A stretch of 64,000 nt of DNA from an uncultured Lachnospiraceae bacterium (GCA_902760755.1 CACWHK010000001.1:1-64000); one strand, 5' to 3'. Positions 7,634 to 16,977 are shown, counted from the stretch's first letter. A program made the numbers and translations. The notes: generated by a model from the letters alone, not told the origin.

Positions 7634-8542
7634 ATGGCAGAGAAGAGAACGGCTTACAGCAATAAGGAAATGCTTGCATGGACGGCACATTTTTCCGACA
7701 TCATGAATACCAGCGCAGAGAAGATCAAGCTGGTGAACATCTGCGGGAAGGAGAAGAATGTCGTTCCCACCATCGAGACCCATAAGAGAGTCATGATCTT
7801 CGCGGATGCAACCCACGAAAATCTCTTCTATGAGCTTTGGGAGAAGGGACTCGGTGAGTATGATGTATGGTTTGCCGAGGGACTGATCCCCAACGAGAAT
7901 ATCAAGCAGGGAAAGATCATGGAGTTTGCAACCCGCAAGCTGTCGAATCCTTCCGTGATCTTCATCGTAAATGAGAATACCCGTGAGAGCTACCGGATCG
8001 GGATGAAGAATGAGTTCTTCAGTAAGGGTACCGTGAAGTATGTGGGACGGGAGATCCGTGCCGTGATCATGAGCATGCTGGGTGTGGATTCCCATGATAC
8101 CATCGCCATCGTCAGCGGGGAAACCATCGTGATCGAGTCTGCCATCATTGCAAGTGAGGGACAGATCATCGCCGTGGAGCCCAATGCCCAGGATCTTCGG
8201 ACCATGGAGGAGAACATCAACAAGTTCGGTATCCACAATGTTACCATCATTCCGGATCTTTCGGATGAGTCTCTGGAGAGTATCCCGACACCGCGTCTTT
8301 CCTTCATCGTTGCCACCAAGTATCTGGAGAAGGATATCGAGCGGCTTCTGAAGAAGAATCCGAAGATGCAGTTCGTGATCTATACCCTGGAGCTGGATGT
8401 GCTTTCGGGAATCAAGGCAATCTTCGATAAGTTCAATATCCAGGATATGGAGGTAACCCAGATCACCATCAGTAAGACGGATAAGAACTCCGTCTTTGTG
8501 ACCCAGCCGTCTCCGTGGCTGATCACCGGAGAGATCCATTAG
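7634..8542 (+). CDS. degenerate CbiT-like (precorrin methyltransferase fold) protein
   Basis: A 302-residue soluble protein. Its second half follows the layout of CbiT, the cobalamin-pathway decarboxylating methyltransferase: GREIRAVIMSMLGV, then a glycine-loop position, AIIASEGQIIAVEPN, then HNVTIIPD and a late VTQITISK strand. However, the SAM-binding loop that should read like DIGAGTG is IVSGETI here, so catalysis is doubtful. The first half resembles the linker of CbiE-type proteins. No cobalamin gene is near; it sits 20 nt after the AI-2E-family gene with a strong ribosome site (AGGAG), probably in its operon. The start ATG 7634 is chosen on that site. Confidence 0.55.
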   Translation: MAEKRTAYSNKEMLAWTAHFSDIMNTSAEKIKLVNICGKEKNVVPTIETHKRVMIFADATHENLFYELWEKGLGEYDVWFAEGLIPNENIKQGKIMEFATRKLSNPSVIFIVNENTRESYRIGMKNEFFSKGTVKYVGREIRAVIMSMLGVDSHDTIAIVSGETIVIESAIIASEGQIIAVEPNAQDLRTMEENINKFGIHNVTIIPDLSDESLESIPTPRLSFIVATKYLEKDIERLLKKNPKMQFVIYTLELDVLSGIKAIFDKFNIQDMEVTQITISKTDKNSVFVTQPSPWLITGEIH

Positions 8543-8559
8543 CTATCGAAAATACATTC

Positions 8560-8588
8560 TTGTAATCGAACAATATGTTTGATATAAT
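8560..8588 (+). promoter_or_regulatory. promoter for the helicase gene
   Basis: TTGTAA (8560-8565), 17 bp, TATAAT (8583-8588). Predicted transcription starts at about 8595, inside the left arm of the following hairpin, so the transcript would lack the full stem-loop. Confidence 0.7.
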
Positions 8589-8625
8589 GAAGCCGTCATG
8601 ACAGGAACGCTGTCGTGACGGCTTC
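8589..8625 (+). terminator. 15-bp-class hairpin ending the CbiT-like operon
   Basis: GAAGCCGTCATGACAG-type left arm (from 8589) pairs with the arm ending TGACGGCTTC (8616-8625) around a short loop, with one mismatch. The T-run is poor. It touches the TATAAT box of the helicase promoter. Confidence 0.6.
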
Positions 8626-8654
8626 TTATGTATTTGAACGGAAGGATGATGGAA

Positions 8655-10832
8655 ATGAGCGATCTTCTGATGGAACTGAATCCGTCCCAGCGGCAGGCTG
8701 TGACCGAAACGGAAGGGTACGTGCGCGTGATCGCGGGAGCCGGCAGCGGGAAGACCAGAGCCCTGTCCCACCGGTTTGCGTATCTTGTTGAAGAGCTGGG
8801 GATCCTGCCGGGACATATTCTCTGCGTTACATTTACCAATAAGTCCGCGAATGAAATGCGGCAGAGGATCCACCTGCTGACCGGGGATCAGGATACCGGG
8901 TACATCAATACCTTCCACGGTTTCTCAGTGTCGGTGCTGCAGGAGGATAGCTACGCCGTGCAGTACCCGAAGAGCTTCCTTGTGCTGGACAATTCGGACA
9001 TCGACGATATGCTGAAGCTGATCTATGAGGAGCGGAACCTGTCCCTTCGGGATATGACCTTCTCGAATGCGAGAGACATGTTTGAGATGCGGAAGCTGAA
9101 GGAGGATCCGAAGTACTACGAGGATCTTTTGAACATGTCGCCGGAAGCACTGAGGGAGAAGTATGAGCAGGCAACCTCGGTCAGGGATATCCTGTTCTAC
9201 GGGTATCTTTATCAGGAGAAGAAGTGCTTCGGTCTGGACTACAATGATCTGATCATTTTCACCCTTCATATTTTCCGGGAGCATGCAAAGATCCGGGAGA
9301 AGTGGCAGCGACGTCTGGAATATATCATGATCGATGAGTTCCAGGATATCGATCCTCCTCAGTATGAGCTGATGAAGGTACTGGCGGCCTATCATAAGAA
9401 TCTTTTCGTGGTGGGGGATCCGGATCAGACCATCTACAGCTGGCGCGGAGCGGACGCCGGATTTTTGATGGGCTTTGATGAGGAGTTTCCGGGAACCAAA
9501 ACCATTTTCATGAATGAGAACTACCGGTCTACGCCGGAGATCCTTTCCGTGGTGAATTCCCTGATCGATACCAATACCCTGCGGATCAAAAAGGATCTCG
9601 TCCCCATGCGGGAGGCGGGAGAGAAGGTGTTTTGTTTTATCGGGAAGAATGCGGAGGAGGAGGCGGACTGGCTGACGGGAGAGATGCTGGTACTGCACGG
9701 CATGGGGGTTCCGTACCGGGATATGGCGGTTCTTTACCGTGCACACTATGTGACCAGGACCCTGGAGCAGGCTCTGCTGCATGAACCTGCAACGGGGAAA
9801 CCCATCCCTTATACCATCTACTCCGGGGTACCGTTTTACGGGAGAACGGAGATCAAGGATGCCCTTTCTTATCTGCGCATGGTTTTATACAGGGATGATC
9901 TTTCCTTCCGCCGGATCGTAAATGTTCCGAAGCGGAATCTGGGGAAGCGCAGGATGCAGTTTCTGGAGGCCTACGCGAAGGAAAATGATACAAGCCTGTA
10001 TATCGCACTCCACGAGAATCTGGAGCATGAGCTGATCCGGGGGACTAAAGCGGTGCATTTTGTCCGCCTCATCGAAAAGTATGCGGAGCTTTGTGACAGT
10101 CTTTCGGCGTCGGAGCTTCTTTCCAAGCTTCTGAATGAGAGCGGATATGAGGAAATGCTCCGGACGGAAGGAGCTCAGGAGCGGCTGGACAATCTGGCAG
10201 AGTTAAAGCAGTCTGTCTTCGAGTATGAGACCACCTGCGGGGAAGAGGCAGGGATTGAGGACTATCTTCGGCATGTGGCCATGTATACCAACGCGGATGC
10301 AGATGCCGGGTCCGAGGACCGGGTACGGCTTATGACGGTCCATGCTGCGAAGGGACTGGAGTTTCCCTATGTTTTTCTCTGCAGTCTGAATGAGGGGATC
10401 TTCCCGTCCAGGAAGCTGAAGACACTGGAGGAGATGGAGGAGGAGCGAAGACTGGCCTTCGTAGCCATGACCCGCGCGAAGGACCGGCTGTACCTATCCT
10501 GCGCGGAGGGGACGCATTTTGACGGAATCCCCCGGTATCCCTCCAGATTCCTTCTGGATATCGATCAGGAGCTTCTGGAATATGCAAAGACCCCGGAGGA
10601 GTCGCTGATCGAGAATACGAAGCGGTTTATCGAGAGTGAGAGCCGGATCCTGAAAAAGAAGGAGGACCGTACCTTCTTCGAACCGGGACAGCGGCTGGAG
10701 CATGCTGTCTTCGGCCCGGGTACAGTCCTCGAGCTTCATCAAAAGGAAGGATGCTACCTCGTTAAGTTCGACCGGATCGATACTCCGAGGGAGATCTCCT
10801 GTAAGGTTCATATGGTCCCGCAGGAGGGATAA
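8655..10832 (+). CDS. pcrA: UvrD/PcrA-type superfamily 1 DNA helicase
   Basis: A 725-residue 3'-5' DNA helicase used in repair and replication-transcription conflict clearance. The N-terminus has LNPSQRQAV (Q motif) and Walker A AGAGSGKT near residue 28; DEFQDIDPPQY is motif II, VGDPDQTIYSWRGA motif III, MTVHAAKGLEFPYVF motif V and FVAMTRAKDRLYLS motif VI. A C-terminal tail with PGQRLEHAVFGPGTV is the Tudor-like RNA polymerase contact seen in PcrA. Four in-frame ATGs occur at 8628, 8646, 8649 and 8655; the last is chosen because GGAAGG is 9 nt upstream. UvrD and PcrA cannot be separated without alignment. Confidence 0.9.
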   Translation: MSDLLMELNPSQRQAVTETEGYVRVIAGAGSGKTRALSHRFAYLVEELGILPGHILCVTFTNKSANEMRQRIHLLTGDQDTGYINTFHGFSVSVLQEDSYAVQYPKSFLVLDNSDIDDMLKLIYEERNLSLRDMTFSNARDMFEMRKLKEDPKYYEDLLNMSPEALREKYEQATSVRDILFYGYLYQEKKCFGLDYNDLIIFTLHIFREHAKIREKWQRRLEYIMIDEFQDIDPPQYELMKVLAAYHKNLFVVGDPDQTIYSWRGADAGFLMGFDEEFPGTKTIFMNENYRSTPEILSVVNSLIDTNTLRIKKDLVPMREAGEKVFCFIGKNAEEEADWLTGEMLVLHGMGVPYRDMAVLYRAHYVTRTLEQALLHEPATGKPIPYTIYSGVPFYGRTEIKDALSYLRMVLYRDDLSFRRIVNVPKRNLGKRRMQFLEAYAKENDTSLYIALHENLEHELIRGTKAVHFVRLIEKYAELCDSLSASELLSKLLNESGYEEMLRTEGAQERLDNLAELKQSVFEYETTCGEEAGIEDYLRHVAMYTNADADAGSEDRVRLMTVHAAKGLEFPYVFLCSLNEGIFPSRKLKTLEEMEEERRLAFVAMTRAKDRLYLSCAEGTHFDGIPRYPSRFLLDIDQELLEYAKTPEESLIENTKRFIESESRILKKKEDRTFFEPGQRLEHAVFGPGTVLELHQKEGCYLVKFDRIDTPREISCKVHMVPQEG

Positions 10833-10835
10833 GGG

Positions 10836-13199
10836 TCAGTCCTTTCCGCCTTCCCGCATGGTGTATTCCGTATCTTCATCCATCATCTTCAGTATGATCT
10901 CGGCAAAGCGGGGATCAAACTGGGTTCCGCTTCCGTGGATGATCTCGTCCCGGATCTTTTCCTGGGACATGATGTTCCGGTAGCTTCGCTTGCTGGACAT
11001 GGCATCATAGGCATCCGCCACGGCAACGATGCGTGCCTCCTCCGGAATCTCGTCACCCACAAGACCGTCCGGATAGCCGGTTCCGTCGAAGCGTTCATGA
11101 TGCCACCTTGCACCTATGGAAAGCTTCGGCATCTCCTTGATATTCTTCAGGATCTGTGAGCCGATGACGGGGTGCCGCTTGATCAGTGCGAATTCCTCTT
11201 CGTCCAGCTTGCCCGGCTTGTTGATGACGGAATCGGGAACGCCGATCTTTCCGACGTCATGCAGGAGACCGATGATATAGATATCGCTCTGTTCCTTTAC
11301 GCTGTAGCCGTAGCGGCGGGAAATCTCTTTTGCGTACTCGGCTACCCGGCTCGAGTGACCGTTAGTGTAGGTGTCCTTCGCGTCGATGGCACCGGCCAGG
11401 GAGCTTACGACATTCAGGAACAGTTGCTCATTTTCCTTTGTCTTCTTTTCAACCTCGTCCTCCAGATGCTTCTGCAGACGGAGCAGCTCTGCAATCTGCT
11501 TTACCCGAAGAGTAAGGATTTCGGGGATAAAGGGCTTTCGGATAAAATCCTTTGCACCGAGGGAAAGCGCCTTCTTTTCGGCAGTGGTATCATTCTCGGA
11601 GGTAAGGAAGACAACGGGAATATCCGCGATCTCTGTTTCCTCCGCTCGAAGGTGCGTCAGGGTTTCGAAGCCGTCCATGCCGGGCATGTTGATGTCCAGC
11701 AGGATAAGATCGGGACGGTTCTCCTCCAGGAAGGAGAGAAGTGCTTCTCCCGAATTCAGCTTGGTTACGGCCACATCATTCTTTCCCAGGATCCGCTCCG
11801 CCAGCTTCAGGTTCATGGGGTCATCATCCACCACTGCAACCCACAGCTGCTTGCCGCTGCCTCTTGCAATCTTTTCCGTTTCCAGAAATTCGGTCTCATA
11901 GCTGATCTCCAGCATACTTCCGTTCTTGTCACGCCAGCTCCGGACGATATTTCCGGCCACCTGTTCCACCGCCTGGGACTTGATGTCGGTAAGGAGGATG
12001 AAGAACATGTTCTTTCGTACCTGCATCAGAAGATCGCTCCGGCGGAGGGTGCTTCCAAGATGCTCGCCGAAGAGCTCGTAGTATTCCGGTGCCTTCTCCA
12101 CGTCCATATCCACATCGGGCGCAAGGGTCACAAGGATCTTACATGCATTTCTGTGATAGCGCATGACGTAGCGCATGATATACCGATAGACACCCACAAA
12201 GGAGGTCATATCCAGCTTCAGGGCGGTGGTGGCCTCATTTCGTTCTGCGAGGATCATGGTCAGGGTCTTCAGATCCATGACGTAGGAATCATCGGCGTCC
12301 GTATTCTTATCGTAAATGGCATAGCCATGCTTTCCGTTGTTCTTAACGGTGTAGAGGGCCTTGTCTGCCTTCTTCAGGGCATCTGCATAATCGTCTCCCT
12401 GACCCTTCAGCTTAACGGCTCCGACGGATGCACCGAGAGGGATGTCCATATCCTCCCCCAGGATCCGCTTGGCATCCGCGAAAAGGGTTTTGTTCAGATT
12501 GTCGGCGAATTCCCTGATGGCATCCTCGTCCTTCAGAGAGGTGGAAAATGCAACGAATTCGTCGCCGCCCATACGTCCCGCGATATCATCCTGTCCTAAG
12601 AATCCGCGGATCAGGATGGCAAAGCTGATCAGGATCTTGTCGCCGGCTCCGTGGCCGTAGATATCATTGACCAGCTTGAAGGAGTCCAGGTCGATCATCA
12701 TAAGATATCCGGCCTTCCTGCGACAGAGCATTTCCAGCTTACTGTTCACGGCGCTCTTGTTCAGAAGCCCTGTCAGATTGTCGATGGTGGCTTCCTCATA
12801 GAAGCGGTGCATCATATCCCGGCGCTTCAGGATATTCTGGATACGCTTGATCAGAACCGCCGGCTCGAAGGGCTTCCGGATATAGTCGGAGACACCCATC
12901 TCAAAGCCCCGTGTTTCGGATTCATTGTCCTCTTCGGAGGTGAGGAAGACGATGGGGATATCCTCCAGATCCATCTCATCCTCCAGAGCATGGATCCGTC
13001 GAACGGTCTCGAAGCCGTCCATTTCCGGCATCATGATATCCAGAAGGATAAGGTCCGGGATTTCTTCCACCTTAAGATACTCCAGAAGTTCAATTCCGGA
13101 GGTGAATGTGGTGGTTTCGATCCCGTTCTTTGTCAGTATATTGGTTGCTACTCTTAAGTTGAGTGCATCATCATCAACCAAAGCTACGTGGTTTCCCAT
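10836..13199 (-). CDS. REC-GGDEF-REC-HD-GYP cyclic-di-GMP response regulator
   Basis: A 787-residue signalling protein with two receiver domains: REC1 (phospho-Asp54 in LLDIMMPEMDG) and REC2 (Asp502 in LLDINMPGMDG). Between them is a GGDEF cyclase domain with an intact GGDEF at 211-215; the inhibitory RxxD site is not kept (GQDD at 202-205). Residues about 300-450 look like a second, degenerate GGDEF (RRSDLLMQVRKNMF). The C-terminus is an HD-GYP phosphodiesterase with LLHDVGK (HD 647-648) and HHERFDGTGYP (700-710). It can therefore probably both make and break c-di-GMP. It is divergent from the histidine kinase at 13327, with interleaved promoters, so the kinase is the likely phosphodonor. 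Confidence 0.9.
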   Translation of the reverse strand: MGNHVALVDDDALNLRVATNILTKNGIETTTFTSGIELLEYLKVEEIPDLILLDIMMPEMDGFETVRRIHALEDEMDLEDIPIVFLTSEEDNESETRGFEMGVSDYIRKPFEPAVLIKRIQNILKRRDMMHRFYEEATIDNLTGLLNKSAVNSKLEMLCRRKAGYLMMIDLDSFKLVNDIYGHGAGDKILISFAILIRGFLGQDDIAGRMGGDEFVAFSTSLKDEDAIREFADNLNKTLFADAKRILGEDMDIPLGASVGAVKLKGQGDDYADALKKADKALYTVKNNGKHGYAIYDKNTDADDSYVMDLKTLTMILAERNEATTALKLDMTSFVGVYRYIMRYVMRYHRNACKILVTLAPDVDMDVEKAPEYYELFGEHLGSTLRRSDLLMQVRKNMFFILLTDIKSQAVEQVAGNIVRSWRDKNGSMLEISYETEFLETEKIARGSGKQLWVAVVDDDPMNLKLAERILGKNDVAVTKLNSGEALLSFLEENRPDLILLDINMPGMDGFETLTHLRAEETEIADIPVVFLTSENDTTAEKKALSLGAKDFIRKPFIPEILTLRVKQIAELLRLQKHLEDEVEKKTKENEQLFLNVVSSLAGAIDAKDTYTNGHSSRVAEYAKEISRRYGYSVKEQSDIYIIGLLHDVGKIGVPDSVINKPGKLDEEEFALIKRHPVIGSQILKNIKEMPKLSIGARWHHERFDGTGYPDGLVGDEIPEEARIVAVADAYDAMSSKRSYRNIMSQEKIRDEIIHGSGTQFDPRFAEIILKMMDEDTEYTMREGGKD

Positions 13200-13249
13200 G
13201 TGTTTCTGTTACCTTTCACGCATACTAGAACTTTTTGTCTGCACCCTAT

Positions 13250-13278
13250 AGAATACTTGAAAAGTTGAAATTTTGCAA
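13250..13278 (-). promoter_or_regulatory. promoter for the c-di-GMP regulator
   Basis: On the minus strand TTGCAA (plus positions 13273-13278), 17 bp, TATTCT (13250-13255). It interleaves with the divergent kinase promoter, so RNA polymerase can occupy only one at a time. Confidence 0.6.
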
Positions 13279-13285
13279 TTATACT
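13257..13285 (+). promoter_or_regulatory. promoter for the hybrid histidine kinase
   Basis: TTGAAA (13257-13262), 17 bp, TATACT (13280-13285). It overlaps the opposite-facing promoter at 13250-13278. Confidence 0.65.
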
Positions 13286-13326
13286 ATGAAAGAAAGATGA
13301 TTTTTTTACGGATTTGAGGTACTGAC

Positions 13327-15999
13327 ATGAAAAGAAGCCGGAAAAATCTGCTGATCACACTGACACTGACCTTCGTCCTTATGACACTGCTGGTTATTTT
13401 CACTGCCCGCGTGGTCTTTCGGACGGTCTTTTCGTCCGTACAGGAGATCGGAGATGATAAGGCCACGGCGATCACAGCGGATCTGGAGAACTATCTGGAT
13501 ACCGCCAAGAGTGTTCTCTGGGTGGCTGCCGATACGGTTGACCATATGGTCGCGAAGGGCGCAACCGACGAAGAGATCATTGAATACATCACCCGGGAGT
13601 CCACCCGGACGGAGGAACAGTTCGATGACAGCTATACGGGTCTCTATGGTGTGATCCGCGGGAATTATGTGGACGGAGTCGGCTGGGTTCCGCCGGAGGA
13701 CTATGATCCCACCACCAGGGACTGGTATCTTACCACCGTGGGTGCGAAGGGTGAGGTCGTGATCGTATCGCCTTACGTGGATGCACAGACCGGAAATGTG
13801 ATCATTTCCGTGGGCAAGGCTCTGACAGATACGAAGAATGCCATGGCCATGGATCTGACACTGAACGGGGTGCAGGAAATCGTTGAGAAGATCCAAATCA
13901 ACGGCTACGGCTATGGATATATCGTTAATTCGGACGGTATGGTCATCGCCCACCACGACCGCTCGGAAAACGGAAAGAACTATAATGATCTTCCGGAGTA
14001 TCATGAGCTGTTTCAGCAGGTGCTGGAGGTGGATAAGGGTAACTTTGATACGAAGATCAACGGTGAAAAATGTACCGTTTTCGTGGATGAGGTAATGGAT
14101 CAGTGGCATCTGGTCATCATTACAAAGAACTCGGACCTCTATAAGGATCCGATGACCCTTCTGGTGGCAAGTATCCTGATCAATCTTGTTGTATTTATTC
14201 TGATCTCCGTATTCTATCTGATCGGTTACCGGAGTGAGCGGAAGTTCAATGTCCGGATGGAAGAGATGAAGGAGATCGAGCGGAGGAAGGACTACGAAGC
14301 AAAGGTGCTGAAGCTGGAGAAGTCGGCGGCAGACAGTGCGAATAAAGCAAAGAGTGATTTCCTTGCGGATATGAGCCACGAGATCCGGACGCCGATCAAC
14401 GCGGTTCTCGGTATGAATGAAATGATCCTCCATGAGTCAAAGGAGGAAGCAACCCTGGAATATGCCTCCAATATCAAGAGTGCCGGAACAACCCTGCTTT
14501 CCATCATCAATACGATCCTGGATTTCTCCAAGATCGAGGATGGAAGGATGAGTCTGGTACCTGTGGAGTTTGAGACCTGCGAGCTGATCAACGGCCTGGT
14601 GAATTCCATCAGCGAGCGGGCGAAGGAAAAGAATCTGGAGTTTAAAATGGATATCGATCCGTCAATCCCATCCCGACTGATGGGGGATGATGTCCGGATC
14701 AGCCAGGTGATCATGAACCTTCTTACAAATGCAGTGAAGTATACGGAGAAGGGTGAGGTTCTGCTTACGATCCGTAGCCTTGGTATGCGGGATGAGAAGG
14801 CGCTGCTCTTTATCTCCGTGAAGGATACCGGAATCGGTATCAAGAAGGAGGATATCAACAAGCTGGCGGTATCCTTCGAGCGTCTGGATGAGAAGCGGAA
14901 TCGTCATATCGAGGGAACCGGCCTGGGCATCTCCATCGTGATCAAGCTCCTGGATATGATGCACAGCGGACTGAAGATAAAGAGTGAGTACGGCGTCGGT
15001 TCGGAGTTCTCCTTCGAGCTGCCGGTGGATGTGGCGGATCCCGCGCCCATGGGCGAGTGGAAGCATGTTGGCAGAGGAACGTCGAAATCCGAAAGCCGGG
15101 ATGTCTCCATGATAGCTCCAAAGGCCCGGATCCTGCTTACGGATGATAATGCCATGAACCGGAAGGTAGCAGCCAATCTGCTGAAGCTCTTCCATATCAC
15201 GCCGGTGCTCTGTGCATCCGGTGAGGAAACCATAAAGCAGATGAAGGAGCATGAATTCGATCTGCTGCTTCTGGATCATATGATGCCGGAAATGGACGGA
15301 ATCGAGACACTGGACCGACTTATGCGTTCGTCCCTGGTAAAGAGCACCCGGGTGATCGCCCTTACGGCAAATGCGGTTGTGGGAGCCAGAGAACAGTATC
15401 TGGAGGCCGGCTTCCATGATTATCTTTCCAAGCCGATCCATATTCCGGAGCTGGAGAAGATCCTGCGGAAGCATCTTCCCGCAAGTCTGATCGAGGAGGT
15501 TCCAGAGGAGACAGCGGAAGAACCGACGGAAGATACTGCTGAAGAGAAGGAAGCGGCGGAAGAGAAGAAAGCTTTGGAAGAAGTCGTAGAGGAGATCCCG
15601 CTGACAGAAGCTGGTGAGGAGCCGGCACCGGAGGATGCTTCGGCCGGTCCGCTGGAAAGACTCCGGAGCATCGGCATTTCCGTCGAAGACGGACTGGGAT
15701 TCTGTGCAGATGATGAGGAGTTCTACCTGGAGATCATTCATGATTATATCGACGCAGCTCCGGAACGGATCGAACAGCTGGATACACTCCTTGCCGGCGA
15801 GGATATGAAGAATTATAAGATCCTGGTTCATACCATCAAGAGTGCGTCCAAGACCATCGGCGCCATGCCACTCTTCGAAAGAGCACTGGATCTGGAGCAG
15901 GCAGCGGCGGGAGATCAGCTGGAGTATGTACGGCAGCACCATGATGCACTGCAAAAGGAGTTTCAGGAGCTGGTAAATCAGCTGAAGGAGACAGTCTGA
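13327..15999 (+). CDS. membrane hybrid histidine kinase (dCache-HisKA-HATPase-REC-Hpt)
   Basis: An 890-residue sensor kinase. A first transmembrane helix (residues 8-32) and a second (about 275-300) bracket an extracellular region with a Cache-like core (DPTTRDWY, GYGYIVNSDG). Then come HisKA with DMSHEIRTPINAV (phospho-His about 350), the ATPase N, G1 and G2 boxes (NLLTNAVKYT, DTGIGI, GTGLG), a receiver with LLLLDHMMPEMDG (Asp about 649), an acidic Glu-rich linker, and a C-terminal Hpt with VHTIKSASKTIG (His about 835). All phosphorelay residues are present. The ligand is unknown. The divergent REC-GGDEF-REC-HD-GYP protein is a plausible end acceptor. Confidence 0.9.
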   Translation: MKRSRKNLLITLTLTFVLMTLLVIFTARVVFRTVFSSVQEIGDDKATAITADLENYLDTAKSVLWVAADTVDHMVAKGATDEEIIEYITRESTRTEEQFDDSYTGLYGVIRGNYVDGVGWVPPEDYDPTTRDWYLTTVGAKGEVVIVSPYVDAQTGNVIISVGKALTDTKNAMAMDLTLNGVQEIVEKIQINGYGYGYIVNSDGMVIAHHDRSENGKNYNDLPEYHELFQQVLEVDKGNFDTKINGEKCTVFVDEVMDQWHLVIITKNSDLYKDPMTLLVASILINLVVFILISVFYLIGYRSERKFNVRMEEMKEIERRKDYEAKVLKLEKSAADSANKAKSDFLADMSHEIRTPINAVLGMNEMILHESKEEATLEYASNIKSAGTTLLSIINTILDFSKIEDGRMSLVPVEFETCELINGLVNSISERAKEKNLEFKMDIDPSIPSRLMGDDVRISQVIMNLLTNAVKYTEKGEVLLTIRSLGMRDEKALLFISVKDTGIGIKKEDINKLAVSFERLDEKRNRHIEGTGLGISIVIKLLDMMHSGLKIKSEYGVGSEFSFELPVDVADPAPMGEWKHVGRGTSKSESRDVSMIAPKARILLTDDNAMNRKVAANLLKLFHITPVLCASGEETIKQMKEHEFDLLLLDHMMPEMDGIETLDRLMRSSLVKSTRVIALTANAVVGAREQYLEAGFHDYLSKPIHIPELEKILRKHLPASLIEEVPEETAEEPTEDTAEEKEAAEEKKALEEVVEEIPLTEAGEEPAPEDASAGPLERLRSIGISVEDGLGFCADDEEFYLEIIHDYIDAAPERIEQLDTLLAGEDMKNYKILVHTIKSASKTIGAMPLFERALDLEQAAAGDQLEYVRQHHDALQKEFQELVNQLKETV

Positions 16000-16014
16000 T
16001 CCGACAGCTTTTTC

Positions 16015-16044
16015 TTGCACATTATTCTTAAAATATAGTATAAT
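16015..16044 (+). promoter_or_regulatory. promoter for the zinc-ribbon gene
   Basis: TTGCAC (16015-16020), 18 bp, TATAAT (16039-16044), giving a leader of about 60 nt before the ATG at 16110. Confidence 0.65.
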
Positions 16045-16109
16045 CGTAGCTGGAGAGTATGTATTGTTTGCTCTGCATGATATGGGCGTGCAGAGGAGAG
16101 GGGGGACTT

Positions 16110-16871
16110 ATGTTACACGCATTTACAAGAAACTATAATGACCTTTCGACTGAGGCCGGATTTCAGTTTGAATACTACTGTGATTGCTGCGGAAATGGTT
16201 TCAAGAGCTCCTTTATAGAGTCCTCGACCTATGGGAAGCAGCAGAAGACCCGCCGCTTCGGCGGACTGTCCGGAACCGTGGGCGGGATCCTGGGAAGCTT
16301 CGGAAGCGGTCTTGGAAGCAATATCGGTTATGCCGTGGAACGCGGTGCTGATTATGTGGGAGATCGTTATGAGAATCAGTCTCCGGAGTGGAGAAGAGAG
16401 CAGGAGCAGGCCTTCGATCAGGCACAGGCTGAGGTGCGCGGACTGTTCCGGAAGTGTCCTTCCTGTAATAAGTGGGTCTGTGAGACCGACTGCTGGAATG
16501 AGGAAGAAGGACTTTGCGTAGAATGTGCTCCGCGAGAGGCAGGGTATGTTGCGCAGGCAAGAAACAAGGCAATGCGTCGGAACATCGACGAGGCTGCGGA
16601 GACCGCACAGGTATGGCAGGGCAAGCTGGAAACACGGACTACCGTATGTCCGAACTGTGGTAAGCCCGCGGGTGCAGGAAAGTTCTGCAACGAGTGTGGA
16701 GCACCTCTCGGAAATCAGCGTTGTCCGAACTGCGGTGCTGAGGTGGCACTGGGCGTTAAGTTCTGCGGAGAGTGCGGAACACCCATGCAGAAATCCTATA
16801 AATGTGTGAACTGCGGCTTTGACAATCCGCCGGGAACGAAGTTCTGCGGAGGCTGCGGAACCAAGCTGTAG
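16110..16871 (+). CDS. multi-zinc-ribbon protein
   Basis: A 253-residue soluble protein with many paired cysteines. A CDCC pair lies near the N-terminus, then a Gly/Ser-rich stretch, then CPSC and CETDC, CVEC, and three C-terminal zinc ribbons: CPNC...CNEC, CPNC...CGEC and CVNC...CGGC (double-zinc-ribbon type). It most likely binds zinc structurally, mediating protein or nucleic-acid contacts; function unknown. The start is ATG 16110, preceded by an AGGAGAGG-rich site; the frame is open further upstream to 16059 but lies in the leader. A terminator follows directly at 16903. Confidence 0.75.
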   Translation: MLHAFTRNYNDLSTEAGFQFEYYCDCCGNGFKSSFIESSTYGKQQKTRRFGGLSGTVGGILGSFGSGLGSNIGYAVERGADYVGDRYENQSPEWRREQEQAFDQAQAEVRGLFRKCPSCNKWVCETDCWNEEEGLCVECAPREAGYVAQARNKAMRRNIDEAAETAQVWQGKLETRTTVCPNCGKPAGAGKFCNECGAPLGNQRCPNCGAEVALGVKFCGECGTPMQKSYKCVNCGFDNPPGTKFCGGCGTKL

Positions 16872-16902
16872 AAAAAAGCTGCTTGGAGGAATGATTTTTA
16901 TG

Positions 16903-16942
16903 ACACCGGGGATGACTTGGATGGTTGTTCCCGGTGTTTTTC
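16903..16942 (+). terminator. intrinsic terminator of the zinc-ribbon gene
   Basis: ACACCGGG (16903-16910) pairs with CCCGGTGT (16930-16937), followed by TTTT. It is the reason for placing the start of the next gene downstream of it. Confidence 0.8.
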
Positions 16943-16977
16943 TACTTATGGAGTTTATTACTTACGGGAGGGTTACC

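Noticed and set aside
11172-12599. 475-codon plus-strand ORF opposite the c-di-GMP regulator
   Set aside because: It is antisense to a protein with complete REC, GGDEF and HD-GYP motifs; its own translation shows no family pattern.
16819-16977. N-terminal extension of the gene at 16978
   Set aside because: It overlaps the zinc-ribbon gene and contains a complete terminator; the strong ribosome site is before 16978.
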